A DNA stretch of 64,000 bases from Martelella mediterranea (GTDB lineage Bacteria; Pseudomonadota; Alphaproteobacteria; Rhizobiales; Rhizobiaceae), in the NCBI RefSeq assembly GCF_004342225.1, contig NZ_SMAR01000007.1:62001-126000 (forward strand), written 5' to 3'. How positions within the stretch are numbered: position 1 is the first letter of the stretch; each line of letters opens with the position of its first letter. This document shows, piece after piece, positions 1-9,282 of the stretch. A program made the translations under genes and the position numbers. The notes under the pieces were generated by a model, which did no database searches, had not been told where the DNA came from, and saw nothing but the letters and a program-made list of their open reading frames with translations.

Positions 1-534
1 CAGCGCCATAAAGACAGCACCCGCCGCAGTCGAATGGCCGGATGGAAAACTGGCATAATCATAGACCCAGCCGCCCGGCTGGAAGTTAAAAATGCCAGAA
101 ACATCAAACTGAGATGGTCGCCCCCGCCCCAGAAGGTTTTTAATGATGTTGGCGCTGGCCGAGGCAAGCGCAACGGCTGCGAAGAGATAGGCAGACTGAT
201 AGCCACAGACCAGTGCACGCCAGCGCTTGCGCACATCCGTGATATTCTCTGAAGCCGCAAAGCAGATGCAGGCCAGAACAAAGGTAACCGAGAGAATCCA
301 GGGGGCCGTTGTAATATCTGTCAGATGCTTCGAAATCGTCACCAGCCAGGCAGGACGCGCGGCTTTATCCAGAACGACCGCCTGGTCCAGCAACGCAAAG
401 GACAACAGAACCAGTGTCAGACCGGGAAACAGAAAAAACGGCCAGCGTGTTGCCGAAAACGAAAACGGCAGGCGCGAACGACGGTTCAAAATCTTAAAAC
501 TGAACTGTTTCTCTGTCTTTTGACCTGTCTTCAT
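1..534 (-). CDS. PAP2-family membrane phosphatase (3' part missing)
   Basis: The reading frame starts at ATG 534 and is still open at base 1, so 178 residues are visible and the C-terminus is outside the window. Hydrophobic stretches lie near residues 33-50, 77-94 and 111-128. The PAP2 phosphatase signature follows: KNLLGRGRP (about 132-140, the K-x6-RP motif) and PSGHS (about 164-168). The third, C-terminal His motif would be beyond the edge. The family dephosphorylates lipid phosphates such as phosphatidic acid, undecaprenyl diphosphate or lipid A phosphate at the inner membrane; the substrate cannot be told here. Confidence 0.85.
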   Translation of the reverse strand, partial: MKTGQKTEKQFSFKILNRRSRLPFSFSATRWPFFLFPGLTLVLLSFALLDQAVVLDKAARPAWLVTISKHLTDITTAPWILSVTFVLACICFAASENITDVRKRWRALVCGYQSAYLFAAVALASASANIIKNLLGRGRPSQFDVSGIFNFQPGGWVYDYASFPSGHSTAAGAVFMAL

Positions 535-595
535 TCCAGACGATATAGGGCCGGATCAGGCTGAATGAAAGACAAAGCTTGGCAGAGAACGTCGG

Positions 596-630
596 GCAAA
601 GGGCCGGTCTTGGAAAAACCGGCCCTTTGC
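596..630 (-). terminator. Hairpin downstream of leuB
   Basis: A perfect 13-bp inverted repeat (GCAAAGGGCCGGT / ACCGGCCCTTTGC) with a 9-base loop lies just after the leuB stop codon. There is no long T tract on the minus strand, so it may act as a weak terminator or as a 3' stabilising stem. Confidence 0.6.
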
Positions 631-635
631 TTCAA

Positions 636-1748
636 TCAACCAAGCTTTTCGGTAAAGGCAGCCAGCACCGCATCGCCCATTTCAGACGTACCAACCTTGC
701 GGCAGCCTTCCGCCATGATGTCGCCGGTTCGCAGCCCCTGCTCGAGAACACCGGAAATGGCAGCTTCCAGCGCCTCGGCTTCCGCGGTCATGTTGAAAGA
801 ATAACGAAGACACATCGCAAACGATGCGATCATTGCAAGCGGGTTGGCGATGCCCTGCCCTGCAATATCCGGAGCAGAGCCATGAACCGGCTCATACATG
901 GCCTTGCGCTTGCCTGTCGCCGGATCTTCTGCACCAAGCGAAGCTGACGGCAGCATCCCCAGAGACCCCGTCAGCATGGCTGCGACGTCAGACAGAATAT
1001 CACCGAAGAGGTTATCCGTAACAATCACATCAAACTGTTTGGGGGCGCGAACAAGCTGCATACCACCGGCATCTGCCAGCATGTGTGACAGCGTCACATC
1101 GGAGAATTTTTCTTCATGGACGCGGCTGACAACCTGATTCCAGAACAGGCCGGACTTCATGACGTTGCGTTTTTCCATTGAGCAGACGCGGTTATCACGC
1201 GTTCTGGCCAGTTCGAAAGCGACGGCAGCAATCCGTTCAATTTCGTAGGTATCATAGACCTGCGTATCAATTGCGCGCTGCTGGCCGTTTTCCAGATCGA
1301 TAATTTCCTTCGGCTCACCGAAGTAAACCCCGCCCGTCAGTTCGCGCACGATCAGAACATCAAGACCTTCGACCAGCTCCGGCTTCAGCGATGATGACGC
1401 AGCCAGCGCAGAATAGCAGATTGCCGGGCGCAGATTGGCAAACAGCTGCATATCTTTACGCAAACGCAGCAGACCGGCCTCCGGACGGACATCATAGGGA
1501 ACGCTGTCCCACTTCGGGCCGCCAACGGCAGCCAGAATGACAGCATCGGCTGCCAGCGCGCGCGCCATATCATCGTCGGAAATAGCAACGCCGTGCGCAT
1601 CATAAGCCGCGCCGCCAACAAGGCCTTCTTCAATTTCGAAGCCTGCATTTTTCCGGTCATTCAGACGTTTGATAATCTTGACCAGCTCGGCCGTAATTTC
1701 CGGACCAATCCCGTCACCGGGCAGAAGAAAAAGTTTACGTTGGCTCAA
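636..1748 (-). CDS. leuB: 3-isopropylmalate dehydrogenase LeuB
   Basis: Cytoplasmic NAD-dependent enzyme that oxidises and decarboxylates 3-isopropylmalate in leucine synthesis. The N-terminus [16 protein letters not shown] is typical, and the metal/substrate region [10 protein letters not shown] and the nucleotide-site region [18 protein letters not shown] are present. I chose a TTG start at 1748: AGGGAGG lies 5 bases upstream and it gives 370 residues, the usual rhizobial length. An ATG at 1820 would add 24 residues with no similarity to the family. leuD, coding the dehydratase small subunit, lies about 5.3 kb away on the same strand; leuC is not in the window. Confidence 0.96.
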   Translation of the reverse strand: MSQRKLFLLPGDGIGPEITAELVKIIKRLNDRKNAGFEIEEGLVGGAAYDAHGVAISDDDMARALAADAVILAAVGGPKWDSVPYDVRPEAGLLRLRKDMQLFANLRPAICYSALAASSSLKPELVEGLDVLIVRELTGGVYFGEPKEIIDLENGQQRAIDTQVYDTYEIERIAAVAFELARTRDNRVCSMEKRNVMKSGLFWNQVVSRVHEEKFSDVTLSHMLADAGGMQLVRAPKQFDVIVTDNLFGDILSDVAAMLTGSLGMLPSASLGAEDPATGKRKAMYEPVHGSAPDIAGQGIANPLAMIASFAMCLRYSFNMTAEAEALEAAISGVLEQGLRTGDIMAEGCRKVGTSEMGDAVLAAFTEKLG

Positions 1749-1918
1749 CGAAGCCTCCCTGAGAAAAATCGTCCGCCTCCTTGCCTGCTGAGAGCAGGCA
1801 GGCCAGCGGATCTGGCGCATGCTTGTCCGGCACGGGCCACACCGGACCGCCGGGATGAACAGGTTCTAGAATGGCAATTGGGTTATTTCAAGCCGGATGC
1901 AGCCATCGCGGTACGGCT

Positions 1919-2929
1919 TCAGGCCTTGTCAGGGGCCTTGAAGGGGACCTTGTCGGGTGCTGTGCCTGATCCAAAACGAAGACGGTTCAGCAGCGTATCA
2001 GCATAAAGGGGCGCATCCGGCGCTTTACCATATTTAAGCTGAACCACCTTGTATCCCTCATCCTTCAGCCGGTTCAGCAAAGGTCCGATCGCTTTTGCAG
2101 TCCGTCGTTGCAGGTCGTGCATCAGGATGATGCCGCCGCCATGCTGCTCCAGCCCCAGCATAATGCGGGATACGAGGCGGTTTGTGTCGGCAGGCATATA
2201 GTCGAGCGAGTCGATATCAACGCCGACGGGGATATAGTCACGCTCAAAAAGCGCCTGATCGAGTTTTTCATTTTCGGAAAGATAGGGAAACCGGAAGAAG
2301 TGGGTCTTCGTGCCGGTCGCCTGATCGACCACGAAGGCTCCGTGATCAATATCTGCAAGCGCTTTCTCGAGAGGCAGCGTGACCAGGTTTGGGTGCGAAT
2401 AGGTATGCGAACCGATTGTGTGCCCCTCGGCCACCACGCGGGCGGCGACCTCCGGATGATAATGCGCCATTTCCCCGACCATGAAAAACAGCCCCTTTAC
2501 ACCGTGCGCCTTCATCGCATCCAGAACAGCTGGCGTATTATGCGGCACCGGCCCATCATCAAAACTCAACACCACTTCTTTGGGATAAAGCTGAATGTTC
2601 TGCGTCTGATCCAGATAAATCGTACGGCCAGCAAGCGGAGAGAGCGGCTTTCCCGATGCAGGATCAAAGGCAATTGTATGCACTTTTGCGGAAGAATCCA
2701 TTTGAGGGGCGATATGTGAATGGATGGATTCAAGCTGTGCTATATCTTCTCTCTCCGTCGAGCCCGTGATCATCGTGCTCACCGGATCTGCAACCTGCTG
2801 AATGGCCATCTGCCGCTTGTTATCGACAAGTGCCGTTTTATAGCTGGCGCCATCTCGCTCCCCGGTGGATGCACAAGCTGTCAAAGCCATCATCATAGTG
2901 GCCAGAAGCGCTGGAACGGGACGCAGCAT
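1919..2929 (-). CDS. Polysaccharide deacetylase (NodB domain) lipoprotein
   Basis: 336 residues. The N-terminus is a lipoprotein signal peptide with lipobox LTAC at about residues 16-19, so the protein is probably anchored in the envelope. The NodB homology domain (carbohydrate esterase family 4) follows: VVLSFDDGP (about 119-127, catalytic and metal Asp), SHTYSH (about 173-178, metal His pair), FFRFPY (about 211-216) and LMHD (about 271-274). The family removes N- or O-acetyl groups from polysaccharides such as peptidoglycan or chitin-like polymers; the substrate is unknown. It stands alone between leuB and the glycerate kinase, with no strong Shine-Dalgarno before ATG 2929. Confidence 0.85.
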   Translation of the reverse strand: MLRPVPALLATMMMALTACASTGERDGASYKTALVDNKRQMAIQQVADPVSTMITGSTEREDIAQLESIHSHIAPQMDSSAKVHTIAFDPASGKPLSPLAGRTIYLDQTQNIQLYPKEVVLSFDDGPVPHNTPAVLDAMKAHGVKGLFFMVGEMAHYHPEVAARVVAEGHTIGSHTYSHPNLVTLPLEKALADIDHGAFVVDQATGTKTHFFRFPYLSENEKLDQALFERDYIPVGVDIDSLDYMPADTNRLVSRIMLGLEQHGGGIILMHDLQRRTAKAIGPLLNRLKDEGYKVVQLKYGKAPDAPLYADTLLNRLRFGSGTAPDKVPFKAPDKA

Positions 2930-3074
2930 ATTTGATCCATTTCAGGTCAGAGCAAGCGACGAGCGGGCCTGGAACCGCCCGCCGGGATACTCACCGAAAA
3001 TGTGATAATATGGTTACCAACCAGTAAACACAGGCTGTTTCAGCACTTACTTTTTTCAATTTCTAAGTGCATCA

Positions 3075-4352
3075 TCAGTTTGCTGGAAGAACAAGTATCG
3101 CCCTGAAATCATTGACATTCGTCAATGTTGGACCGGTAATGACCTGATCGTCAAGGGCTTCAAAAAAACCATGCCCGTCATTATTGTCGAGTGAAGCCTG
3201 AGGGTTGATGCCAAGGACAACTGCGCGTTCCAGCGTATCCGGTGTGATGATCGCACCGGCAATCTCTTCAATCCCGTCGACACCATCGGTATCACCCGCA
3301 AGCGCATAAACTCCGGAAAGTCCGTGAAGCTGGACTGCAAGTGACAGCAAAAACTCCACATTGCGGCCGCCGCGGCCATTGCCCCTCAGCGTCACGCTGG
3401 TTTCGCCACCTGAAAGCACAAGAGCCGGTGCGGCAAGTGGCGCACCATGATGCACAACCGACCCGGCAATTCCTGCATGAACAATGCCAACCTCACGCGC
3501 TTCACCTTCAATTGTATCGCCCAGAACAAGGGTTGGAAGCCCCACCGCCTCGGCATAAGCAGAAGCGGCTGCAAGCGACTGATAAGGTGTTGCGATGATA
3601 TGATTTTCCGTTCGCGCCAGACGCGGATCTTCCGGAGATATGCATTCAGCGTCCGGCTTATCGAGATGCGCCGCAACATGTGGCGGCACGTCGATTTTAT
3701 AGCGCTTCAAAATGGCTTTGGCATCCGCACGCGTCGTCGTTTCCCCAACGGTCGGACCAGAGGCGATGACGGCGGGATCGTCACCGGGAACATCTGAAAT
3801 CAGAAGTGCGTGACAGCGCGCCGGGTGGATGGCTGCCGCCAGCCTGCCGCCTTTGACAGCGGAGAGATGCTTGCGCACACAGTTCATTTCATCGATGGAG
3901 GCGCCGCAGCGCAACAGGGCCTTGTTCAACGCGATCTTGTCATCCAGCGTCAAACCTTCTGGCGGAAGTGCCAGCAAGGCCGAACCGCCACCGGAGATCA
4001 GAACGATCACCAGATCATCTTCTGAAAGCCCCTCAACCATCTGCATGATACGCCGCGCAGCCATTTCACCTGCGGCATCGGGGACCGGATGCGAAGCCTC
4101 GACGATTTCGATGCGCGAGCATGGCGCCGAATGGCCGTAACGCGTGACCACCAGCCCTTCAAGCGGCCCGCTCCAGCTGGTTTCCAGCGCTTCCGCCATC
4201 CGTGCCGAGCCCTTGCCCGCGCCGATTACAATCGTTCGGCCTTTTGGCGGGGCCGGCAGGTATTTCGCGACCTGCTCCATCGGGTCGGCTGCCGCGACCG
4301 CAACATCAAATAGCTGCCGCAGAAAAGCTGTCGGTTCGTCTCTGAATTGCAT
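3075..4352 (-). CDS. Glycerate 2-kinase (DUF4147/MOFRL family)
   Basis: 425 residues, the normal length of the GckA/TtuD family, which phosphorylates D-glycerate to 2-phosphoglycerate with ATP in the serine-glyoxylate or tartronate route. The N-terminal DUF4147 domain contains VIGAGKGSARMAEALE (about 42-57) and the loop LISGGGSALL (about 118-127). The C-terminal MOFRL domain contains GNGRGGRNVEFLLSLA and AGDTDGVDG. The start ATG 4352 is preceded by GGGGAACGGAA. It is divergent from mfpsA with a 236-base shared promoter region. Mannosylfructose synthesis does not use glycerate, so I see no proven functional link. Confidence 0.9.
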   Translation of the reverse strand: MQFRDEPTAFLRQLFDVAVAAADPMEQVAKYLPAPPKGRTIVIGAGKGSARMAEALETSWSGPLEGLVVTRYGHSAPCSRIEIVEASHPVPDAAGEMAARRIMQMVEGLSEDDLVIVLISGGGSALLALPPEGLTLDDKIALNKALLRCGASIDEMNCVRKHLSAVKGGRLAAAIHPARCHALLISDVPGDDPAVIASGPTVGETTTRADAKAILKRYKIDVPPHVAAHLDKPDAECISPEDPRLARTENHIIATPYQSLAAASAYAEAVGLPTLVLGDTIEGEAREVGIVHAGIAGSVVHHGAPLAAPALVLSGGETSVTLRGNGRGGRNVEFLLSLAVQLHGLSGVYALAGDTDGVDGIEEIAGAIITPDTLERAVVLGINPQASLDNNDGHGFFEALDDQVITGPTLTNVNDFRAILVLPAN

Positions 4353-4588
4353 TTCCGTTCCCCGGCCGTATGATGATCAGTGCAAATCTTTCATAATCAT
4401 CCGGCCTACTCAAGCCGGATCGGAACCATTTTGCGCGAAAAGCGTTATTGGAACGCGGGACACGCGCCCGGCACTCCCTACGATCAGGAGTTGCTGCGAC
4501 CTTTAGAACAAAAAGATTTGTCGCTGCAGAGCGCAGTGCTGCCATGGCGCCTCGCCGTTCCGCGACTTGCAAGGAAGGAATGATCATA

Positions 4589-5926
4589 ATGGTTGAAACA
4601 AACGAGTCCGATAGGTTTCCCAGTATCGCTCTTGTTTCCACACACGGATATGTTGCGGCAGATCCGCCACTTGGCGCTGCAGATACTGGCGGCCAGGTCG
4701 TCTACATTCTCGAACTTTCCAAGAAACTCGCCCAACTCGGCTTTTCTGTCGATATTTACACGCGCCGATTTGAAGATCAGCCGGAAATCGATGAAGTCGA
4801 TGAGCGGGTGCGGGTCATCCGTATCCCCTGCGGCGGCAAGGACTTTATTCCCAAGGAATATCTCTACAAACATCTGCTCGAGTGGAGCGAAAATGCCCTG
4901 CGCTACATGCGCGACCATCATCTGAATTACAGCTTCATCAACTCGCATTACTGGGACGCCGGCTATGCCGGTCTCAGGCTGGCCGAGGCCCTCTCGATTC
5001 CGCACCTTCACACGCCGCACTCCCTCGGTCTCTGGAAAAAACGGACCATGGAGACCGATTATCCGGACCAGAAAGAGCAGTTTGAGAAGGATTTCAACTT
5101 CACGGAAAGGATCAAGCACGAAAACAAGATCTATCGTGCATGCGATTCCGTGATTGCAACCACGCCTATCCAGGTCGATATGCTGGTTGAAGATTATGGT
5201 ATTCGCGAAGATCGTGTTTACATGATTCCGCCTGGTTATGATGACAACCGTTTTTATCCGGTCTCAGGGGCCAGCCGGCAGATGCTTCGCGAGCACTTCG
5301 GTTTCAAGGGAAAAACGGTTCTCTCGCTTGGCCGCCTTGCGACCAACAAGGGCTATGACCTTCTGATCGATGCCTTTTCTGTCATGGTTGAACGTGTTCC
5401 CGACGCGGAACTGCATCTCGCCGTCGGTGGCGAAGACATGGACGAGCTTGAAACCCGGATCATGAACGAGCTGAAAGAGCAGGTCAAAGAGCTTGGTCTG
5501 GAGGAGAAGGTTCATTTCTCCGGCTATGTTTCCGACGAAGATCTTCCCGATATCTACCGGGCAGCCGATATGTTCGTACTTTCCAGCCGTTACGAACCCT
5601 TCGGCATGACCGCTATTGAGGCCATGGCATCGGGCACACCGACGGTCGTCACCACCAATGGTGGACTCTATCGTGCTATCAGTTTCGGGCGCCATGCTCT
5701 TTTTGCCGATACATTCGACAAGTATGATCTCGGTATCATCATGATGAAGCCGTTCAAGCATCAGCGGCTGTATAATCGTCTGGCACGCATGGGCGCACAC
5801 AAGGCGCGCAGCCTGTTTACATGGACCGGCATCGCCCAGCAGATGATCTCGCTCGTCGAAGGCCGGCCGATGCGTCAGTCACTACAGGACAGTGACTGGG
5901 CCGAGCCCTGGAATGACGGCGACTAA
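4589..5926 (+). CDS. mfpsA: Mannosylfructose-phosphate synthase
   Basis: GT4-family glycosyltransferase of 445 residues that transfers mannose from GDP-mannose to fructose 6-phosphate, the first step to the compatible solute mannosylfructose. From memory of the Agrobacterium MfpsA protein it is similar along its length: ADTGGQVVYILELSKKL near the N-terminus, TRRFEDQPE, INSHYWDAGYAG, LHTPHSLGLWKK, IPPGYDDNRFYPVS, the donor-site motif EPFGMTAIEAMASGTPTV and the C-terminus DWAEPWNDGD. The family is related to sucrose-phosphate synthase, the main alternative. ATG 4589 was chosen because AAGGAAGGAA lies 8 bases upstream. mfppB follows after 3 bases. Confidence 0.9.
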   Translation: MVETNESDRFPSIALVSTHGYVAADPPLGAADTGGQVVYILELSKKLAQLGFSVDIYTRRFEDQPEIDEVDERVRVIRIPCGGKDFIPKEYLYKHLLEWSENALRYMRDHHLNYSFINSHYWDAGYAGLRLAEALSIPHLHTPHSLGLWKKRTMETDYPDQKEQFEKDFNFTERIKHENKIYRACDSVIATTPIQVDMLVEDYGIREDRVYMIPPGYDDNRFYPVSGASRQMLREHFGFKGKTVLSLGRLATNKGYDLLIDAFSVMVERVPDAELHLAVGGEDMDELETRIMNELKEQVKELGLEEKVHFSGYVSDEDLPDIYRAADMFVLSSRYEPFGMTAIEAMASGTPTVVTTNGGLYRAISFGRHALFADTFDKYDLGIIMMKPFKHQRLYNRLARMGAHKARSLFTWTGIAQQMISLVEGRPMRQSLQDSDWAEPWNDGD

Positions 5927-5929
5927 GTC

Positions 5930-6676
5930 ATGACAATAAAGATGTTCTCTTCCGATCTCGACGGTACACTTGTCGGCGACAACGCAGCAACGGCCCGCTT
6001 CAAGCAGGCCTATGAAGCCATACCGGAACCCAATCGTCCGTTGCTTGTCTATAACAGCGGTCGGCTGGTCGACGATATACTGGAACTGATTCCTGCGGTT
6101 GGGCTGCCCGAACCGGACTTTCTGATCGGTGGCGTTGGGACCATGCTGCACGATCACAAAGGAAGCGGTCAGACGCACGGCTTTAGCGATTTTCTGGGCG
6201 CTTCTTTTAACCCGGCACGCGTGGCCCACATTCTGGAAGATGTGCCGGACATATCACGCCAGCCGGAGCGTTATCAGCACGGGTTCAAGTCGAGCTGGTA
6301 TCTGGAACACGCGACCGATGGACGTCTGCGGGATATCGAGCGGACGCTTGCCAATGAGGGGCTGGATATCAAGCTGGTCTATTCCTCAAACCGCGATCTG
6401 GATGTGCTGCCGCGCGTCGCGGACAAAGGCGCAGCATTGTCGTGGCTTTGCGGCAGGCTGGGGATCGCGCATAACGAGGTCGTCGTGGCTGGCGATACCG
6501 GCAATGACAGCGCGATGTTCATGGTTGAGGGAGTGAATGGCATCATTCCCGCCAACGGTTTTGATGAGCTTCGCCGGATCGCCCGCAGCAATGGCAATGG
6601 CAAAGTCTACGAGGCAAAGCGGGAAATCGCCGATGGCGTGATCGAAGGCTTGCGCCATTTCAACGTTCCGCTCTGA
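5930..6676 (+). CDS. mfppB: Mannosylfructose-phosphate phosphatase
   Basis: 248-residue HAD-superfamily phosphatase of the sucrose-phosphatase type, exactly the length expected for MfppB. It hydrolyses mannosylfructose 6-phosphate to free mannosylfructose. Motif I is SSDLDGTLVGD (nucleophile and acid/base Asp at about residues 9 and 11), motif II is YNSGR (about 42-46), and motif IV is VVVAGDTGNDSAMF (about 185-198). The start lies 3 bases after the mfpsA stop with no separate Shine-Dalgarno, which points to translational coupling. A strong hairpin follows the stop codon. Confidence 0.9.
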   Translation: MTIKMFSSDLDGTLVGDNAATARFKQAYEAIPEPNRPLLVYNSGRLVDDILELIPAVGLPEPDFLIGGVGTMLHDHKGSGQTHGFSDFLGASFNPARVAHILEDVPDISRQPERYQHGFKSSWYLEHATDGRLRDIERTLANEGLDIKLVYSSNRDLDVLPRVADKGAALSWLCGRLGIAHNEVVVAGDTGNDSAMFMVEGVNGIIPANGFDELRRIARSNGNGKVYEAKREIADGVIEGLRHFNVPL

Positions 6677-6682
6677 GAGACC

Positions 6683-6712
6683 ATGCCGGGCAGCGCTATC
6701 GCTGTCCGGCAT
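6683..6712 (+). terminator. Terminator of the mfpsA-mfppB operon
   Basis: A 13-bp stem (ATGCCGGGCAGCG / CGCTGTCCGGCAT, one G-U pair) with a CTAT loop starts 6 bases after the mfppB stop codon. Only a short ATTT follows, so termination may be incomplete. Confidence 0.7.
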
Positions 6713-6965
6713 ATTTGGACCGGTCCACCTCAATCCCTGATGGATGAAGGACAATCATCAAAACTATCGACTTTGATTTCCTTACACGAGCCAGAGCAAT
6801 CATAAATTCAGATCTTGTCGAAACCGTCGTCGTTCTCCCCACTGAACTCGCAGGTCCAAGCCAGCTTATCCTGCGCCCAGTCTTCAAGCGATGGTCTTTC
6901 AACCTGAGGCCCCGACGGTCCGGCTGGCGCAAATGACATCAGCGCAACCAGGAATGCCGACAATA
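6713..6965. other. Intergenic stretch between mfppB and leuD terminator
   Basis: No convincing gene. On the minus strand a 53-codon frame ends with TGA at 6808-6810. It would start at TTG 6969 and has a signal-peptide-like N-terminus (LLLSAFLVALMSFAPAGPSG) and an acidic C-terminal part with WTC and ENDDGFDK. It has no ATG near its start, no Shine-Dalgarno, and its 5' end runs into the leuD terminator. It may be a relic of a small secreted protein. Confidence 0.3.
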
Positions 6966-6996
6966 ACAAAAGAGCCAGTCGCTGGACGACTGGCCC
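6966..6996 (-). terminator. Rho-independent terminator of leuD
   Basis: On the minus strand an 8-bp perfect stem GCCAGTCG / CGACTGGC with a TCCAG loop is followed by CTCTTTTGTT. It lies about 35 bases past the leuD stop codon. Confidence 0.85.
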
Positions 6997-7030
6997 TTAT
7001 GAAGGAAAAACATATGCCGTCGCCTGGCAA

Positions 7031-7636
7031 TCAGGCCCAGGGACGCTCAGCCGCAAGCTTTTCTTCGTAGGAAGCGATATTGTCAGCCTTCTCAAGCGTC
7101 AGAGAAATATCGTCAAGACCATTCAGGAGGCAGTGGCGGCGGAAACCATCAACCTCAAACTTCACCGAACCGCCATCAGGCCCGGTGATCTCCTGATTTT
7201 CCAGATCGACTGTGACAACTGCGTTCGAGCCACGCTCGGCGTCATCCATCAGCTTTTCCAGCTCTTCCGGCGACACAATGATCGGCAGAATGCCGTTCTT
7301 GAAGCAGTTATTGTAGAAAATATCGGCGAAGCTCGTGGAAATAACACAGCGAATGCCGAAGTCAGCCAGTGCCCACGGTGCATGCTCACGCGAAGAGCCG
7401 CAGCCAAAGTTATCACCGGCGACAAGAATCTTAGCATCGCGGTAGGCAGACTTGTTCAGAACAAAATCCGGATTTTCGGAACCATCAACATTATAACGGG
7501 CTTCGGCGAAAAGCCCCTTGCCAAGACCTGTGCGCTTAATCGTCTTCAGATAATCCTTCGGGATAATCATGTCGGTGTCGACATTCACAACCGGCAGCGG
7601 CGCAGCAACGCCCGTCAACTTGACGAATTTTTCCAT
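7031..7636 (-). CDS. leuD: 3-isopropylmalate dehydratase small subunit LeuD
   Basis: 201 residues, the full length of the proteobacterial small subunit. It pairs with LeuC, which holds the iron-sulfur cluster, to isomerise 2-isopropylmalate to 3-isopropylmalate. Visible landmarks are [16 protein letters not shown] near the N-terminus, [16 protein letters not shown] (about 74-89, the substrate-binding aconitase-swivel motif) and [19 protein letters not shown] 7636 has GGGAC upstream. It appears to be monocistronic, with its own terminator. Confidence 0.97.
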   Translation of the reverse strand: MEKFVKLTGVAAPLPVVNVDTDMIIPKDYLKTIKRTGLGKGLFAEARYNVDGSENPDFVLNKSAYRDAKILVAGDNFGCGSSREHAPWALADFGIRCVISTSFADIFYNNCFKNGILPIIVSPEELEKLMDDAERGSNAVVTVDLENQEITGPDGGSVKFEVDGFRRHCLLNGLDDISLTLEKADNIASYEEKLAAERPWA

Positions 7637-7770
7637 GGTTTTGTCCCTTAGCGCATCAGTGCGATATTATGCGCACCGCTTTAGCCCGGTTGGGAAGTTT
7701 TTTCAACAAAAAACCGGTACCAAACGGTACGGCCAACCTGTTACAACGCACCGGGGCAGATACGCGACAC

Positions 7771-8010
7771 TCAGAGGTCGATGATCTTACCGCGCCCGTC
7801 GTCCCAGACACGCATGGCTTCACGCTTGCGCTGCTCGCGCGTTTTAACCGGCACGGTGGCGCGATCAAGCTTCATTGCGATCAGGCGTGCAATTGAAAGT
7901 ACAAACAGGACGCCCATCAGCGCCAGACCAACCGAAGCGGCAAAGACAGTCAGAACAGCGACAGCTGCGAGACCGACAACGGCCATGAGAACGGTGCGGA
8001 TATTTTCCAT
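7771..8010 (-). CDS. Small inner-membrane protein, unknown function
   Basis: 79 residues from ATG 8010, which has AAGGAA 7 bases upstream; the longer frame from 8133 has no such site. Residues 5-48 are almost entirely hydrophobic (TVLMAVVGLAAVAVLTVFAA and VGLALMGVLFVLSIARLIAM), enough for two closely spaced membrane segments. The C-terminal tail is charged and basic, then acidic (KTREQRKREAMRVWDDGRGK). I do not recognise a named family. It is divergent from the CitE-like gene and downstream of nothing obvious. Confidence 0.65.
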   Translation of the reverse strand: MENIRTVLMAVVGLAAVAVLTVFAASVGLALMGVLFVLSIARLIAMKLDRATVPVKTREQRKREAMRVWDDGRGKIIDL

Positions 8011-8168
8011 CGTCAAATTCCTTTCACATTTGACAATCTGGCGTCTGGATGCGGTTTTCGCAAGGGGCTCAGGCCATTTTGTCTCATTGAATGCGCAGGC
8101 GAAGTCTGAAAAAGTCCAAATTCGCTTCGGCATTTATCAGTAATGTAAAAATTGGTGGGAATAAGGCC

Positions 8169-9065
8169 ATGAATCAGATTCAGCTTGCACGCTCGGTTCT
8201 ATGTGTCCCGGCTGTCAATCGCAGGGCCCTCGAGAAATCAGCAACACTTCCGGCAGATGTGATTATTTACGACCTTGAGGATGCCGTTGCACGCGAGCGC
8301 AAAGGCGAAGCGCGTGAAAATCTGGAACGTCTTTTCAAAAACAATCGGCCGGCGGGCAAACAGACCGTCATCCGTATCAATCCGCTGGATACCGATTTTG
8401 GTCGGGAGGATATGCGCGTGGTTCTGGCATGCCAGCCGGATGCCGTGCTGCTGCCCAAGGTCGAAACCGTAGCGAACATGGCCGCGGCCAGCGCGATCCT
8501 CAACAGCAACGGCGCACCGCTGCGGGTGAAAATCTGGGGCATGCTGGAAACGCCGCGTGGCGTGGTCAACGCTGCTGCCATCGCCGGGGCTTATTCTGCA
8601 GCACTGGCGGGCGGGCGACTGGAGGCGCTGATCGTCGGCGTCAATGATCTTCGCTCGCAGACAGGCGTTCTGGCCGAAACCGATCGCACCTACCTTGTGC
8701 CGTGGCTAATGCAGGTTGTGCTTGCTGCCCGCGCTTATGGTTTGCGGGTCATCGATGGCGTTTATAACGACTTCTCCGATACAGACGGCTTTGTCGCCGA
8801 GTGCGAACAGTCTCGTGCCATGGGTTTTGATGGCAAGATGCTGATCCACCCGAGCCAGATAGAAGGTGCAAACCGTCACTTCAGCCCGTCAGACGACGCG
8901 CTTGCAGAAGCTCACGCCATCATCAACGCTTTTTCCGCCCCTGAAGCGACAGGACTCAACGTCATTGACCTCAATGGCCGTATGGTTGAGCGCCTGCATC
9001 TTGAACAGGCAGAAAAGCTCGTTGCTCTTGCCAGCGCGATCAACCAGACAGGAGATGCGCAATGA
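8169..9065 (+). CDS. HpcH/HpaI-family (CitE-like) acyl-CoA lyase
   Basis: 298 residues from ATG 8169 (GGTGGGAATAAGG upstream). TIM-barrel family that includes the citrate lyase beta subunit, malyl-CoA/methylmalyl-CoA lyases and related thioesterases. Visible landmarks are RSVLCVPAVNRRALEKSATL, YDLEDAVARERKGEAR, VIRINPLDT, LPKVET, WGMLETPRGV (metal Glu), GVNDL, GVYNDFSDTDGF (metal Asp) and GKMLIHPSQI near the C-terminus. There are no citrate lyase alpha/gamma partners nearby, so a malyl- or methylmalyl-type activity is more likely than true citrate lyase; the substrate is not settled. The DUF1737 gene overlaps its stop codon. Confidence 0.85.
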   Translation: MNQIQLARSVLCVPAVNRRALEKSATLPADVIIYDLEDAVARERKGEARENLERLFKNNRPAGKQTVIRINPLDTDFGREDMRVVLACQPDAVLLPKVETVANMAAASAILNSNGAPLRVKIWGMLETPRGVVNAAAIAGAYSAALAGGRLEALIVGVNDLRSQTGVLAETDRTYLVPWLMQVVLAARAYGLRVIDGVYNDFSDTDGFVAECEQSRAMGFDGKMLIHPSQIEGANRHFSPSDDALAEAHAIINAFSAPEATGLNVIDLNGRMVERLHLEQAEKLVALASAINQTGDAQ

Positions 9066-9268
9066 AACTTTATCGTTTCCTCACCGGCATTGATGAATCC
9101 AGCTTCTGTCACAAGGTCACAGAGGCCCTGAACAAAGGTTGGGAGCTCTATGGCTCCCCCTCGCTGACCTACGATCACCAGTCCGGCAAGACCTATTGCG
9201 GACAGGCTGTTGTCAAAGAGGTCGAGGGGAAAGAATATGATCCCTCGATGAAGCTGGGACAGCAATAG
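9062..9268 (+). CDS. DUF1737 small protein
   Basis: 68 residues; its ATG overlaps the stop of the CitE-like gene as ATGA, so the two are translationally coupled. The sequence KLYRFLTGIDESSFCHKVTEALNKGWELYGSPSL with later GKTYCGQAVVKE is the pattern I know as DUF1737. Its function is unknown. The tight coupling makes a role with the lyase or the following acyl-CoA hydrolase plausible but unproven. Confidence 0.8.
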   Translation: MKLYRFLTGIDESSFCHKVTEALNKGWELYGSPSLTYDHQSGKTYCGQAVVKEVEGKEYDPSMKLGQQ

Positions 9269-9282
9269 GTGATGGACCGATA

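Noticed and set aside
6808-6969. 53-codon frame with a signal-peptide-like N-terminus between mfppB and leuD
   Set aside because: It would need a TTG start inside the T tract of the leuD terminator and has no Shine-Dalgarno; mentioned only as a possible relic.
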